Source: Martinezella lusitana
GTDB taxonomy: Bacteria; Pseudomonadota; Alphaproteobacteria; Rhizobiales; Rhizobiaceae
Length of the DNA stretch: 64,000 nt
Direction of reading: 5' to 3'
Assembly (NCBI RefSeq): GCF_016901135.1
Contig: NZ_JAFEVL010000010.1
Coordinates: 1-64,000, forward strand
Below, piece by piece: positions 25,073 through 35,049 of the stretch; position 1 is the first letter of the stretch, and every line of letters starts with the position of its first letter. The position numbers were made by a program, and so were the translations under genes. The notes below the pieces were generated by a model. That model did no database searches. It was not told the origin of the DNA and saw only the letters and a program-made list of their open reading frames with translations.

Positions 25073-25957
25073 ATGGAACTTCGAACGCTGCGAGCCTTTG
25101 TCGAGGTGGTGCGCCAGGGAGGCTTTTCGGAAGCCGCCAAGGTGGTGTTCGCGACCCAGTCCGCCGTAAGCAAGGCCGTGCGACAGCTCGAGGACGAGCT
25201 TGGTCTGCCGCTGCTCAATCGCATCGGCCATCGCACGACGCTCACGGATGCCGGCGAGGTCGTCTATCGCCGGGCGGTAACGCTCCTTGCCGGGCGCGAC
25301 GATCTCCTCGCCGAACTCGCCGAATTGCGCGGCCTCGCGCGCGGCACTCTGCGGCTCGGCCTGCCGCCGATCGGCAACGATGCGCTGTTCGCGCCGGTAT
25401 TTGCCGTCTTCCGCAGCCGCTATCCCGGCATCGAGATCAAGCTAGTGGAGCAGGGCGCCAAGCGGCTGGAGGAGATGGTGCTTTCCGACGAGGTCGATCT
25501 CGGCGCCTCGCTTCTGCCGACGCTCGATGCGTTCGAGTGGCAGAGCGTGCGTTGCGAGCCGATGCATGTGCTGCTGCCATCAGCGCATCCGCTTGCCGGC
25601 CATGAGACGGTTTCGCTCGCGGCGCTGCAAGGCAATCCCTTCATCCTGTTCGAGACCGGCTTTGCCCTTAATGGCATCATTCTCGATGCCTGTCGCACCG
25701 CCAGCTTCGCGCCCGATATTGTCGCACGTTCAAGCCAGATCAATTTCATCGTCGAGCTGGTCGCCGCCGGTCTCGGTGTCGGCTTCCTGCCGCGGCTGAT
25801 CGCCGAGCAACGCCTGCGCCCCGGCATCAGCCACGCGCTCGTCGTCGAGCCTGAAATGCAGTGGCATATGGCATGGATTTGGCGGCGGGGCGGTTACCTG
25901 TCGCAGGCCGGCCGTGCTTGGCTCGAGCTTGCCGCAGAGGTGTCGGTGAAAACTTGA
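25073..25957 (+). CDS. LysR-family transcriptional regulator
   Basis: A 294-residue regulator. The N-terminal HTH is RTLRAFVEVVRQGGFSEAAK, then FATQSAVSKAVRQLEDELGL, followed by the periplasmic-binding-like sensor domain (LRLGLPPIGNDALFAPVFAV onwards). ATG 25073 puts the HTH immediately at the start, the normal LysR arrangement; upstream in-frame ATG 25037 is rejected. It is divergent from lrgA/lrgB with about 100 bp shared promoter DNA and is therefore their likely activator. Confidence 0.94.
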   Translation: MELRTLRAFVEVVRQGGFSEAAKVVFATQSAVSKAVRQLEDELGLPLLNRIGHRTTLTDAGEVVYRRAVTLLAGRDDLLAELAELRGLARGTLRLGLPPIGNDALFAPVFAVFRSRYPGIEIKLVEQGAKRLEEMVLSDEVDLGASLLPTLDAFEWQSVRCEPMHVLLPSAHPLAGHETVSLAALQGNPFILFETGFALNGIILDACRTASFAPDIVARSSQINFIVELVAAGLGVGFLPRLIAEQRLRPGISHALVVEPEMQWHMAWIWRRGGYLSQAGRAWLELAAEVSVKT

Positions 25958-26076
25958 CTCCGTTGTAAAACTTTTGTGATAAGCAGGGCGCGAGTGTAAA
26001 CTTGAAAATAATGCTCAGGAAAAATATACGCTATCGCATCGCTGCCGGGGGCGGCGACTTTCAAGCGAGAGGACTT

Positions 26077-27093
26077 ATGGCTTTTTCCTTTTCTCACCTC
26101 ACCAGCGCGCTGGCGCTTGCGGCTGGCCTTGCCGTTGCTCCGATGATGGCGAATGCCGCCGATTCCGAAGGCATCGTGGTCTACAATGCCCAGCACGAGA
26201 CGCTGACGCAGGCATGGGCGGATGGCTTCACCAAGGAAACCGGCATCAAGGTCACGATCCGCAACGGTAGCGACATGCAGTTCGCCAACCAGATCATCCA
26301 GGAAGGCGCCGCTTCCCCCGCTGACGTCTATCTGACGGAAAATTCGCCTGGCATGACGCTGGTCGACGCCAACAAGCTCTTTGCTCCGGTCGATGCCGCC
26401 ACGCTCGCCCAGGTGCCGGAAACCTTCAAGGCAGCCGATGGCGACTGGGTCGGCGTTGCCGCCCGTTCGACGGTTTTTGCCTATGACAAGACCAAGCTGA
26501 AGGAAGGCGACCTGCCGAAGTCGATGCTCGATCTGGCCGATGCCAAGTGGAAGGGCCGTTGGGGCGCTTCGCCGGCCGGCGCCGATTTCCAGGCGATCGT
26601 CAGTGCGTTTCTCGAGCTGAAGGGCGAGGATGCCACGCGCGCCTGGCTGAAGGCGATGAAGGAAAACGCCAGCTTCTACAAGGGCAACAGCGTCGCCATG
26701 AAAGCCGTCAATGCCGGCGAAATCGAAGGCGCGGTGATCTATCACTACTATTGGTTCGGCGATCAGGCCAAGACCGGCGAAAACAGCAAGAACGTTGCCC
26801 TGCACTATTTCAAGAACCAGGATCCGGGCGCGTTCGTCAGCATCTCCGGCGGTGCGGTTCTGGCGTCCAGCCAGCATCAGAAGGAAGCACAGGCATTCCT
26901 GAAGTGGATCACCGGCAAGGGCGGCCAGGCCGTACTGCGCGATGGCGACTCCTATGAATATGCCGTCGGCAATGGCGACGCTTCCAATGCGAAGCTGGTG
27001 CCGCTGACGGACCTGCAGGCACCGAAGGTCGAGCCCTCCAAGCTGAACAGCAAGAAGGTCACCGACCTGATGACGGAAGCCGGGCTCATCTAA
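26077..27093 (+). CDS. fbpA: Iron(III) ABC transporter substrate-binding protein
   Basis: Periplasmic ferric-iron receptor of 338 residues with a signal peptide cleaved around ANAAD. The mature protein starts GIVVYNAQHETLTQAWADGF, the FbpA/FutA opening with the iron-site His/Glu region. It continues to the paired-tyrosine segment VIYHYYWFGDQ, where FbpA Tyr ligands reside. ATG 26077 has GAGAGGA upstream. It is followed by four stem-loops before the permease gene, probably giving higher expression of the receptor. Substrate is assigned by family; I saw no clear RirA or Irr site. Confidence 0.93.
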   Translation: MAFSFSHLTSALALAAGLAVAPMMANAADSEGIVVYNAQHETLTQAWADGFTKETGIKVTIRNGSDMQFANQIIQEGAASPADVYLTENSPGMTLVDANKLFAPVDAATLAQVPETFKAADGDWVGVAARSTVFAYDKTKLKEGDLPKSMLDLADAKWKGRWGASPAGADFQAIVSAFLELKGEDATRAWLKAMKENASFYKGNSVAMKAVNAGEIEGAVIYHYYWFGDQAKTGENSKNVALHYFKNQDPGAFVSISGGAVLASSQHQKEAQAFLKWITGKGGQAVLRDGDSYEYAVGNGDASNAKLVPLTDLQAPKVEPSKLNSKKVTDLMTEAGLI

Positions 27094-27098
27094 GGCAA

Positions 27099-27244
27099 AA
27101 GCCCGGGCCGAGACGCCTTTCCGCGGTTTTCGGATAGGCTTATCCCGGGCTTGGCTCTTGCATCACTGTCGCATGCCCTGCTAGGGGCATGCGAATGGCC
27201 TTCAGGCCGATCGATCGGGCAATCGCCTTTCAACGGCGATTGCC
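27099..27244 (+). other. Structured spacer with four stem-loops between fbpA and fbpB
   Basis: Four inverted repeats fill the gap: AAGCCCGGG/CCCGGGCTT (27099-27107 and 27144-27152), GCATGCCC/GGGCATGC (27171-27178 and 27185-27192), GGCC-TTCA-GGCC (27198-27207 region), and GGCAATCGCC/GGCGATTGCC (27218-27227 and 27235-27244). None is followed by a T run, so mRNA stabilisation or partial attenuation is likelier than full termination. The roles are inferred. Confidence 0.75.
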
Positions 27245-27277
27245 TTCCTATTTCAGGGCGTGAAAGGCAGCTAGGAC

Positions 27278-28875
27278 TTGCTGCAGAAGAACACATATGC
27301 CGCGCCGGCCGGTCAGGCCGCCGCCATGCGAATGCCCCAGTTGACGGCTGCTCCCCGCAGTCGCGTTCGGCATGCTTCCGTCGTCGCCTTTGCATCCATC
27401 GTCGCCCTTTTGAGTCTGGTGCCGCTCGGCTTTATCATCTGGATCACGATCGATACCGGCTGGGCCGAAGTCATCGCGCTGATTTTTCGCAATCGTGTCG
27501 GCGAACTGCTCGTCAATACCGTCCTGCTCGAGCTCTGCACCATCCCGCTCTGCATCCTGCTGGCGGTGACGCTCGCCTGGCTGACGGAGCGCACCGATAT
27601 ACCGGGTGCCCGCATCTGGTCCTGGCTGGCTGTCGCGCCACTTGCGGTGCCCGCCTTCGTGCACAGCTATGCCTGGGTCAGCCTCGTGCCGAGCATGCAT
27701 GGGCTGTGGAGCGGCGTGCTGGTGTCGGTGCTTGCCTATTTTCCGTTCCTCTATTTGCCGGTCGCCGCAGCCCTGCGCCGCCTCGATCCGGCGATCGAGG
27801 ATGCTGCCGCCTCGCTCGGCCTCGGCCCCTGGCGCGTGTTCTTCCGTGCGGTCCTGCCGCAGCTTCGCCTCGCCATCTGCGGCGGCTCGCTGCTGATCGG
27901 TCTGCATCTCCTGGCCGAATACGGCCTCTACGTGATGATCCGTTTCGACACCTTCTCGACCGCGATCGTCGATCAGTTCCAGTCTGCCTATAACAGCCCT
28001 GCAGCCAATATGCTCGGCGGTGTTCTCGTTTTCTGCTGCCTGCTGTTGCTCGGCATCGAAGTGCTGGTACGCGGCAACGAGCGCTACGCCCGCGTCGGTT
28101 CCGGCGCCGCGCGCCCGGCCGATCGTCGTCGTCTGGGCTGGTTTGTCATTCCAGCCATCGTGCTCCCGGTCTTGACCGCTGTGTTGACGCTCGGTGTTCC
28201 CTTTGTGACCCTGGGGCGCTGGCTTTATCTTGGCGGCGCCGGCATCTGGCGGATCGATACCGTTGGCTCTGCCTTGCTGCAGACAATCGTCTTGGCGATT
28301 GCCGGCGGTCTGCTGGCCACGATAGCTGCGGTCCCCATGGCGTGGCTGTCGGTGCGGGCGCCGGGACGGCTGCAGCGCATCCTCGAAGCCTGCCACTACT
28401 ATGTTGGCTCGCTGCCGGGTGTCGTCGTTGCCTTGGCCCTGGTTTCGATCACGGTCCGGTTGATCCTGCCGCTCTACCAGACGTTCGCCACGCTGTTGCT
28501 CGCCTATGTCCTGCTGTTCCTGCCGCGTGCGTTGGTCGGCCTGCGCGCCAGCATCGCCCAGGCGCCGGTCGAGCTCGAGCGCGCAGCCATGGCGCTCGGC
28601 CGCACGCCTGCCCAAGCCGTACGGCAGATCACCATGCGCCTGGCCGCGCCCGGTTTTGCTGCCAGCGTCGCGCTTGTGGCGCTCGGTATCACCAACGAGC
28701 TGACGGCGACGCTCATGCTGTCGCCCAACGGCACGGAAACGCTGGCGACGAAATTCTGGTCGTTGACCAGCGAGATCGACTATGTTTCCGCCGCGCCCTA
28801 CGCCTTCATGATGGTCGTGTTGTCGCTGCCTCTCACCCTCCTTCTTTACGTACAATCCAAGCGGACGGCCGGACA

Positions 28876-28879
<4 letters not shown>
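27278..28879 (+). CDS. fbpB: Iron(III) ABC transporter permease, fused two-half type
   Basis: A 533-residue permease formed of two homologous halves, as in FbpB/SfuB. Each half has about six helices and an EAA loop: [20 protein letters not shown] near residue 175 and [20 protein letters not shown] near 440. The frame begins with TTG at 27278, preceded by GAAAGG; ATG 27326 ([10 protein letters not shown]) is a plausible alternative start. The ATPase gene overlaps its stop by 4 bp. It carries ferric iron delivered by the receptor encoded upstream. Confidence 0.92.
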
Positions 28880-29937
<1,058 letters not shown>

Positions 29938-30019
29938 GCATCATTTGAGTTGAAGTCGCGGGAGCTTTGAGGAAGATAGAGCGAGCCTATCATCGCGCCC
30001 CTATGCCGAAGGAACGCCC

Positions 30020-31195
30020 ATGTCTTTGCTCGATCAGATCGCCCAGGATCTCCCATTCCTGACGTCGCTTCGTCATAACCTTCATGCCCACCCCGAACTC
30101 GGCTTTGAGGAGGAGCGCACCAGCGGTATCGTCGCGACGTTGCTTGAGGAGGCAGGGCTGACGGTGCATCGCGGCCTCGGCAAGACCGGCGTCGTCGGCA
30201 CGCTGCAGGTCGGCAACGGCACCCGTCGCATCGGCCTTCGCGCCGACATGGATGCGCTGGCCATGCCGGAAAAGGGCAACCGACCTTACAAGTCCACCAT
30301 TCCCGGCAAGATGCACGCCTGCGGCCATGACGGCCATACGACCATGCTGATCGGTGCCGCCCGCCATCTCGCCGCCAAGCGCGGTTTTTCCGGCACGGTG
30401 CATTTCATCTTCCAGCCGGCCGAAGAAGGGCGCGGTGGTGCCAAGCGCATGGTGGAGGACGGCCTCTTCGATCTGTTTCCCTGCGATGCCGTCTACGGCC
30501 TGCACAATATGCCCGGCCTCGACGTCGATGAGATGGCTGTCGTCGAGGGGCCGCAGCTGGCTTCTTCGGATAGCTGGCGCATCACCTTCCGGGGTACCGG
30601 CACCCACGGTGCCAAGCCGCATCTCGGCAAGGACCCGATCACGGCGGCAGCGACATTCCTGTCTTCGCTGCAGACCATCGTCGGCCGTGTCGTCGATCCG
30701 CTTCAGCCGGCCGTCGTTAGCGCCTGCTCGCTGCAGGCGGGCGATCCCAAGGCGCTGAACGTCATTCCCGATACCGTCGATATCGGCGGCACGGCGCGGG
30801 CCTATACGCCCGAGGTTCGCGATCAGCTCGAGCAGGAGATCGGACGCCTGGCGCATGGCACGGCGGCCATGTACGGGATCGCGGTCGACTATCAGTTCGA
30901 GCGGCGCATCCCCCCCGTCGTCAACGATCCAGATGCCACCGCGCGGGCGTTGAAAACCGCCACGGCCGTCTTCGGCGAGAAGGTGCTCACCCGCTTCCCA
31001 CCCTCGACCGCCGGTGACGATTTCGCCTTCTTCGGCCAGAAGGCTCCCGGTTGCTACGTCTGGCTCGGCAATGGCCCGGCCGTGGACGGAGCGCTGCATC
31101 ACAACACGGCTTATGACTTCAGCGATGACGCGATCGCGTCGGGCGTGGCGTTTTGGGCGACGTTGGTGCAGCAGGAGTTGGGGGACCAAGGCTGA
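30020..31195 (+). CDS. M20 family amidohydrolase (hippurate hydrolase/IAA-amino acid hydrolase type)
   Basis: A 391-residue metal-dependent amidohydrolase. Metal-site residues are seen in LRADMDALAM, KMHACGHDGHTTMLIGAA (Cys/His/Asp/His) and FQPAEEGRGGAKRMVEDG (catalytic Glu pair). Dimerisation-domain His lies in GTGTHGAKPHLGKDP, and a C-terminal HHNTAYDFSDDA gives the last ligand. These match peptidase family M20D, which hydrolyses N-acyl amino acids, hippurate or indole-acetyl amino acids. GAAGGAACG precedes ATG 30020. It stands alone between the fbp operon and the convergent ade gene. Confidence 0.93.
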   Translation: MSLLDQIAQDLPFLTSLRHNLHAHPELGFEEERTSGIVATLLEEAGLTVHRGLGKTGVVGTLQVGNGTRRIGLRADMDALAMPEKGNRPYKSTIPGKMHACGHDGHTTMLIGAARHLAAKRGFSGTVHFIFQPAEEGRGGAKRMVEDGLFDLFPCDAVYGLHNMPGLDVDEMAVVEGPQLASSDSWRITFRGTGTHGAKPHLGKDPITAAATFLSSLQTIVGRVVDPLQPAVVSACSLQAGDPKALNVIPDTVDIGGTARAYTPEVRDQLEQEIGRLAHGTAAMYGIAVDYQFERRIPPVVNDPDATARALKTATAVFGEKVLTRFPPSTAGDDFAFFGQKAPGCYVWLGNGPAVDGALHHNTAYDFSDDAIASGVAFWATLVQQELGDQG

Positions 31196-31208
31196 AGTGG
31201 CTCTGAGC

Positions 31209-31274
31209 ATGGCGCACGTCTGCTACCCCCCTCTGTCCCGAAAGGGACAGAGGGGGGTAGCAGACGTGCGCCAT
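31209..31274. repeat. Perfect 31-bp inverted repeat with GAAA loop
   Basis: Arms 31209-31239 and 31244-31274 are exact reverse complements, with only GAAA between them. The arms include GGCGCACGTCTGC and a run of six C/G. No T run follows either arm, so it is not a classic terminator, but the RNA hairpin from either strand would be extremely stable. It lies between the convergent M20 amidohydrolase and adenine deaminase genes. Confidence 0.95.
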
Positions 31275-31308
31275 CCATAGATATAGAGGCGAGTTTAGGC
31301 AAAGAAGC

Positions 31309-33096
31309 CTAAACCTCCCCAAGCACCGGCGTCTCCAACACCCGTCCCGTCGCAACATCGGCAATCCCGCGATCCGTCTGATGCGGTCCGGCATTGCAGG
31401 CGAGTGTGGCGCCGAAGCAGGCCTTGAAGACGAGGTAGGGCGGGCTCCAGTCGACGATGGCGTCGATCGCCCCGCGGATGGCGCGGAAGGCGTTGGCGGT
31501 TTCCTCGAGCGGCGCGTCGCTCACCAATCCGGAGAGCGGCAGCGGCAACAGCGCCTCGATCCTGCCGTCGCGTGCGACCGCCAGCCCGCCGCCGGCAGCG
31601 ATGACGGCATTGGCGGCAATTGTCATGTCACGCACATTGCCGCCGAAGACCGTGAGATTGTGGCTGTCGTGCGAAACCGTCGTGCAGAAGGCACCGCGCC
31701 ACTCGCCCCAGCCGGTGAGGAAACCGATACGCGGTCGGCCGTCGGCTTTCCCATGGCGATGGGCGACGGCGAGCATGGTGGTGCCAGTCGGAGGCACGAC
31801 GAAGCCGTTCTCCACATCGGCCCCGATCTCACCCCATTGGGTGAAGCGCGGCCGATCGATGGTCGCAAGCCGTACGCGGCTGCCTGTCGCCGGCACACGG
31901 AAATCGTCCTCGCCGAGCGTCGCCAGCTTGATGGAATTGCGCAGCGGCTCTGGATCGATTTCGGCACTCGCGCCGACAATCCGGCCCGCCTCGGCCGCCA
32001 GCGTGCCGTTGATGATCACAAGCCGTGCCTTGAAGCTCTCTAAGTCTTCGAACAGCACGATATCGGCACGGCGTCCGGCCGCGATCAGGCCGAGATCGTT
32101 GCGGCCAAGCCGCATGGCGCCATTCAAGGTCGCTGCCCTCAGCACCCATTCGGGCTTCAGCCCGTAGTGCACGAGGCGGCGCACCACGTCATCGAGGCCG
32201 CCGCCGTCGTGGAGTTCGTCGGGAAAGACGTCGTCGGTGCAGAGCGTCACGGTCTGCGGCAGAAAGCCGAGTTCCTTGATCGCTTCGACGAATTGCGGCA
32301 TCAGATGGTCATGCGAGCCGCGGAGCTCGATCGTCAGGCCCGCCGACAGTTTGGCCAGCAGATCGGCTCCGGACGTCAGCTCATGGTCCGAGGTGACGCC
32401 GGCGGCCATAAAGGCGTTGAGATCGCTGCCCTCAAGGCTGCGGGCATGGCCGCAGATCATTTTACCCGAACGCAGCCCGGCATTGATGATCGCGCTGCCA
32501 CGCGGATCGCCGTTGATCACTTCGCGCATCGTCATGACTTCCGCGATGCCGCCGATCTCAGGCCAGGCGAGCATCTCGGCCATGTCAGTGCCGTCGAAAT
32601 CGGCGCCCGCCAGCTCGAGTCCCGGTGCGGAGGGCACGCAGGATGGCGCCAGCGGTATCACGCGGATCGGCAGTTGGCGGCTCGCTTCGATCGCCCAGCG
32701 CACGCCTTCCAGCCCGTGGACATTGCCGAGTTCGTGCGGATCCCAGACGATGGTCGTCACGCCGCGTGGCAGGACAGCCTCGGTGTAGATAGCCGGCGTC
32801 ACCATGGAGCTTTCGATGTGCATATGCGTGTCGATCAGGCCGGGCGACAGGAAGCATCCTTCGGCGTCGATCGTCTGCGCCGTATCGATACGGCTGCCCG
32901 GCGCATGCACGCTTGCAATCAGTGGGCCGACGATGCCGATATCGGCGGCGCGGATGCGGCCGGTGACCATATCGACAAGGCGGCCGCCGGTGATCAGCAG
33001 ATCGAAGGGTTGATCGCCTCGAGCGGCGGCGACTGCCCGCGCCCGCAGCTCGGGAGTGTTGAGATCGGCAGGCTCGCCGAACAAGTCTCTGGTCAT
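31309..33096 (-). CDS. ade: Adenine deaminase
   Basis: A 595-residue amidohydrolase that deaminates adenine to hypoxanthine. The N-terminal metal strand is SPGLIDTHMHIESSMVTPAI, followed by WDPHELGNVHGLEG, GHARSLEG, GVTSDHELTSG and LCTDDVFPDELHDGGG with the catalytic Asp, all canonical Ade motifs. The C-terminal Ade domain includes TTVSHDSHNLTVFG. Its ATG overlaps the nucleoside hydrolase stop by 4 bp, so it completes a route from nucleoside to hypoxanthine. It is the last gene of the LacI-regulated operon. Confidence 0.95.
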   Translation of the reverse strand: MTRDLFGEPADLNTPELRARAVAAARGDQPFDLLITGGRLVDMVTGRIRAADIGIVGPLIASVHAPGSRIDTAQTIDAEGCFLSPGLIDTHMHIESSMVTPAIYTEAVLPRGVTTIVWDPHELGNVHGLEGVRWAIEASRQLPIRVIPLAPSCVPSAPGLELAGADFDGTDMAEMLAWPEIGGIAEVMTMREVINGDPRGSAIINAGLRSGKMICGHARSLEGSDLNAFMAAGVTSDHELTSGADLLAKLSAGLTIELRGSHDHLMPQFVEAIKELGFLPQTVTLCTDDVFPDELHDGGGLDDVVRRLVHYGLKPEWVLRAATLNGAMRLGRNDLGLIAAGRRADIVLFEDLESFKARLVIINGTLAAEAGRIVGASAEIDPEPLRNSIKLATLGEDDFRVPATGSRVRLATIDRPRFTQWGEIGADVENGFVVPPTGTTMLAVAHRHGKADGRPRIGFLTGWGEWRGAFCTTVSHDSHNLTVFGGNVRDMTIAANAVIAAGGGLAVARDGRIEALLPLPLSGLVSDAPLEETANAFRAIRGAIDAIVDWSPPYLVFKACFGATLACNAGPHQTDRGIADVATGRVLETPVLGEV

Positions 33097-34016
33097 CGGC
33101 TGGCCTCCTGAAGCAGGGCGTCGAATATGATGGAGCGTGCCTTGTCGGCGTCGATCTCGGCTGCGAAATGGGCATTGAACTCAGCATGAGAGGCGCGTGT
33201 CTCGACGACGGTGCGCCCGCGCGTATGCTGCCCCTGCAATTCGGCGTCGATCCGCGCGTGTCGAAGTGTTGATATCTCGGGCGCAACGAAAATTGCCGCC
33301 GCCGTCGGGTCGTATAGTGCCATGGCCGGCCGGCCGCGGCTGATGGCGATGTTGACGTAGCCTTCCAGAAGATCGGCGAGCAGCTGCGCTTTTTCGCCGG
33401 CCGTCTGGCGGAGACGGGCGACATCCTCGGGCCAGGCCAGCACCTTCCGGCAGATATCGAGATCGATCATGCGCAACGGCAGACCATGCGCCAGCACGAT
33501 CGCCAGCGCCTCGGGATCGGCAAAGGCGTTGAACTCGGCAGAGGCGGTGTGATTGCCCGATGTGACGCCACCGCCCATCCAGGTCAATTCGTCGATGCGT
33601 GCCGCAAGCTCGGGTCGGGCAAGCGCCACGGCGGCAATGTTCGTCAGCGGACCAAGCGCGAGGATGCGTTTCGGCCCTGCGCCATCGGCAAGCCAGTCGC
33701 TGAGCGCGACAAAGGCATTGCTGAACGGAAGTGGATCGGTCGGCGGCAGGCTCCGGCCCGTGGTCGGAATGCCGCTCTGGCCGAGGATGTTCTGCGCTGT
33801 CTCCAGCTTGCACACCACGGGCAATTCGCGGCCGGTATGGATGGGGAATTTCCAGCCGAAGACGGCGGCAGCACTGGCCGCATTGGCGCGGACATGGGAC
33901 AGCGGCGCATTGCCGCTCACCAGCGAAACGCCGTCGATGGTAAGATTCGAATGCGCGACCACCAGAATGGCGGCGATGTCATCGAACCCCATGTCGGTAT
34001 CGATCCAGATTCCCAT
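33093..34016 (-). CDS. Nucleoside hydrolase (IU-NH family)
   Basis: A 307-residue enzyme expected to split nucleosides into base and ribose. The Ca-binding signature is IDTDMGFDDIAAIL, where family members have DTDxGxDDxxA. It also has GPLTNIAAVA, ELTWMGGGV, ASAEFNAFADPEAL and MALYDPTAAA with the final Asp ligand. ATG 34016 follows the ATPase gene by 4 bp. Adenine deaminase overlaps its 3' end. Adenosine-like nucleosides are the natural inference, since freed adenine would feed the next enzyme. Confidence 0.93.
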   Translation of the reverse strand: MGIWIDTDMGFDDIAAILVVAHSNLTIDGVSLVSGNAPLSHVRANAASAAAVFGWKFPIHTGRELPVVCKLETAQNILGQSGIPTTGRSLPPTDPLPFSNAFVALSDWLADGAGPKRILALGPLTNIAAVALARPELAARIDELTWMGGGVTSGNHTASAEFNAFADPEALAIVLAHGLPLRMIDLDICRKVLAWPEDVARLRQTAGEKAQLLADLLEGYVNIAISRGRPAMALYDPTAAAIFVAPEISTLRHARIDAELQGQHTRGRTVVETRASHAEFNAHFAAEIDADKARSIIFDALLQEASR

Positions 34017-34020
34017 GATC

Positions 34021-35049
34021 CTATCCGTATTTTGCAAGCGAGGCGGCGGCAACAACCGGCAGGTCGAAAGCGAGCTCGCTGCCCATGGCGTGGACGGCGG
34101 CAGCCGCGTCCACTTCGGCTTTTATGGGTCCGAGCGGCGTGTCGAGCAGATATTCTCGGCTGTTGCCGGCGAAGGATGTGCCGCGCACGGTGCCTTGGAA
34201 AGGACCGGAACCAAGGGTTACGGTGCGCGGGCGCCAGGCGAGCCCTGACGCGGATGCGGGTGCCGGAGAGGAAAGCGAGACGGGACCGTTTGCCGTCTTC
34301 AGCCTGCCATTCTCGAGCGCAAAGACATTTTCAAAGCCGACGAAATCGGCGACGAAAGCTGACACCGGGCTGTTGTAGATATCCTCCGGCGTGCCGATTT
34401 GCTCGATGCCGCCGTTAAGCATGACGATGATGCGGTCGGCGAGCGCCAGTGCCTCCACCTGATCGTGGGTGACGAAGATCATTGTCACGCCGGTTTCCTT
34501 CTGCACCCGCTGCAGTTCGGTGCGCATTTCCAGGCGCAGGCGAGCGTCGAGGTTGGACAGCGGCTCGTCGAGCAGCAGCACCTTCGGTTCCATCACCATC
34601 GAGCGGGCGAGCGCCACGCGTTGCTGCTGGCCACCGGAAAGTTCGGCGGGCTTGCGGCCGGAGAAATTGGTGAGCCCCACGGATTTCAGGCTGGCACCGA
34701 CGCGGGCATCGAGATCGCTGCCGCGCAGGCCCTTTAGCCGCAGGCCGAAGGCGACGTTTTCATAGACGGTCAGATGCGGAAAAAGCGCATAGGACTGGAA
34801 GACCAGGCCGACGGCGCGCTTGTTGGCGGAAACGCGGGTGATATCGGCACCGTCGAGGCTGATCTTGCCGGAGGCGGGCGTCAGTAGTCCGGCGATCGCC
34901 CGCATCGTCGTCGTCTTGCCGCAGCCGGAAGGACCGAGCAGGGCGACCAGTTCGCCCCGGCCGATGGTGAGATCGAGATCCCGAACAGCGACTGTATCGC
35001 CATAGGCGAGCGTCAACCTGTCCAGTATGAGATAGGAGGAGTCAGACAT
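34021..35049 (-). CDS. ABC transporter ATP-binding protein (nucleoside cluster)
   Basis: A 342-residue importer ATPase: Walker A GPSGCGKTT near residue 39, Q-loop VFQSYALFPH, signature LSGGQQQR, Walker B VLLLDEPLSNLDA, H-loop FVTHDQVEA and a C-terminal TOBE-like domain. ATG 35049 is chosen just before the conserved first strand and overlaps the upstream permease by 8 bp. It resembles PotA, like the ATPase at 2559-3617. In this operon it powers import of a probable nucleoside or purine. Confidence 0.93.
   Translation of the reverse strand: MSDSSYLILDRLTLAYGDTVAVRDLDLTIGRGELVALLGPSGCGKTTTMRAIAGLLTPASGKISLDGADITRVSANKRAVGLVFQSYALFPHLTVYENVAFGLRLKGLRGSDLDARVGASLKSVGLTNFSGRKPAELSGGQQQRVALARSMVMEPKVLLLDEPLSNLDARLRLEMRTELQRVQKETGVTMIFVTHDQVEALALADRIIVMLNGGIEQIGTPEDIYNSPVSAFVADFVGFENVFALENGRLKTANGPVSLSSPAPASASGLAWRPRTVTLGSGPFQGTVRGTSFAGNSREYLLDTPLGPIKAEVDAAAAVHAMGSELAFDLPVVAAASLAKYG

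Noticed and set aside
31209..31274. Classic Rho-independent terminator for the M20 or ade gene
   Set aside because: No T run follows either arm, so it is reported as an inverted repeat instead.
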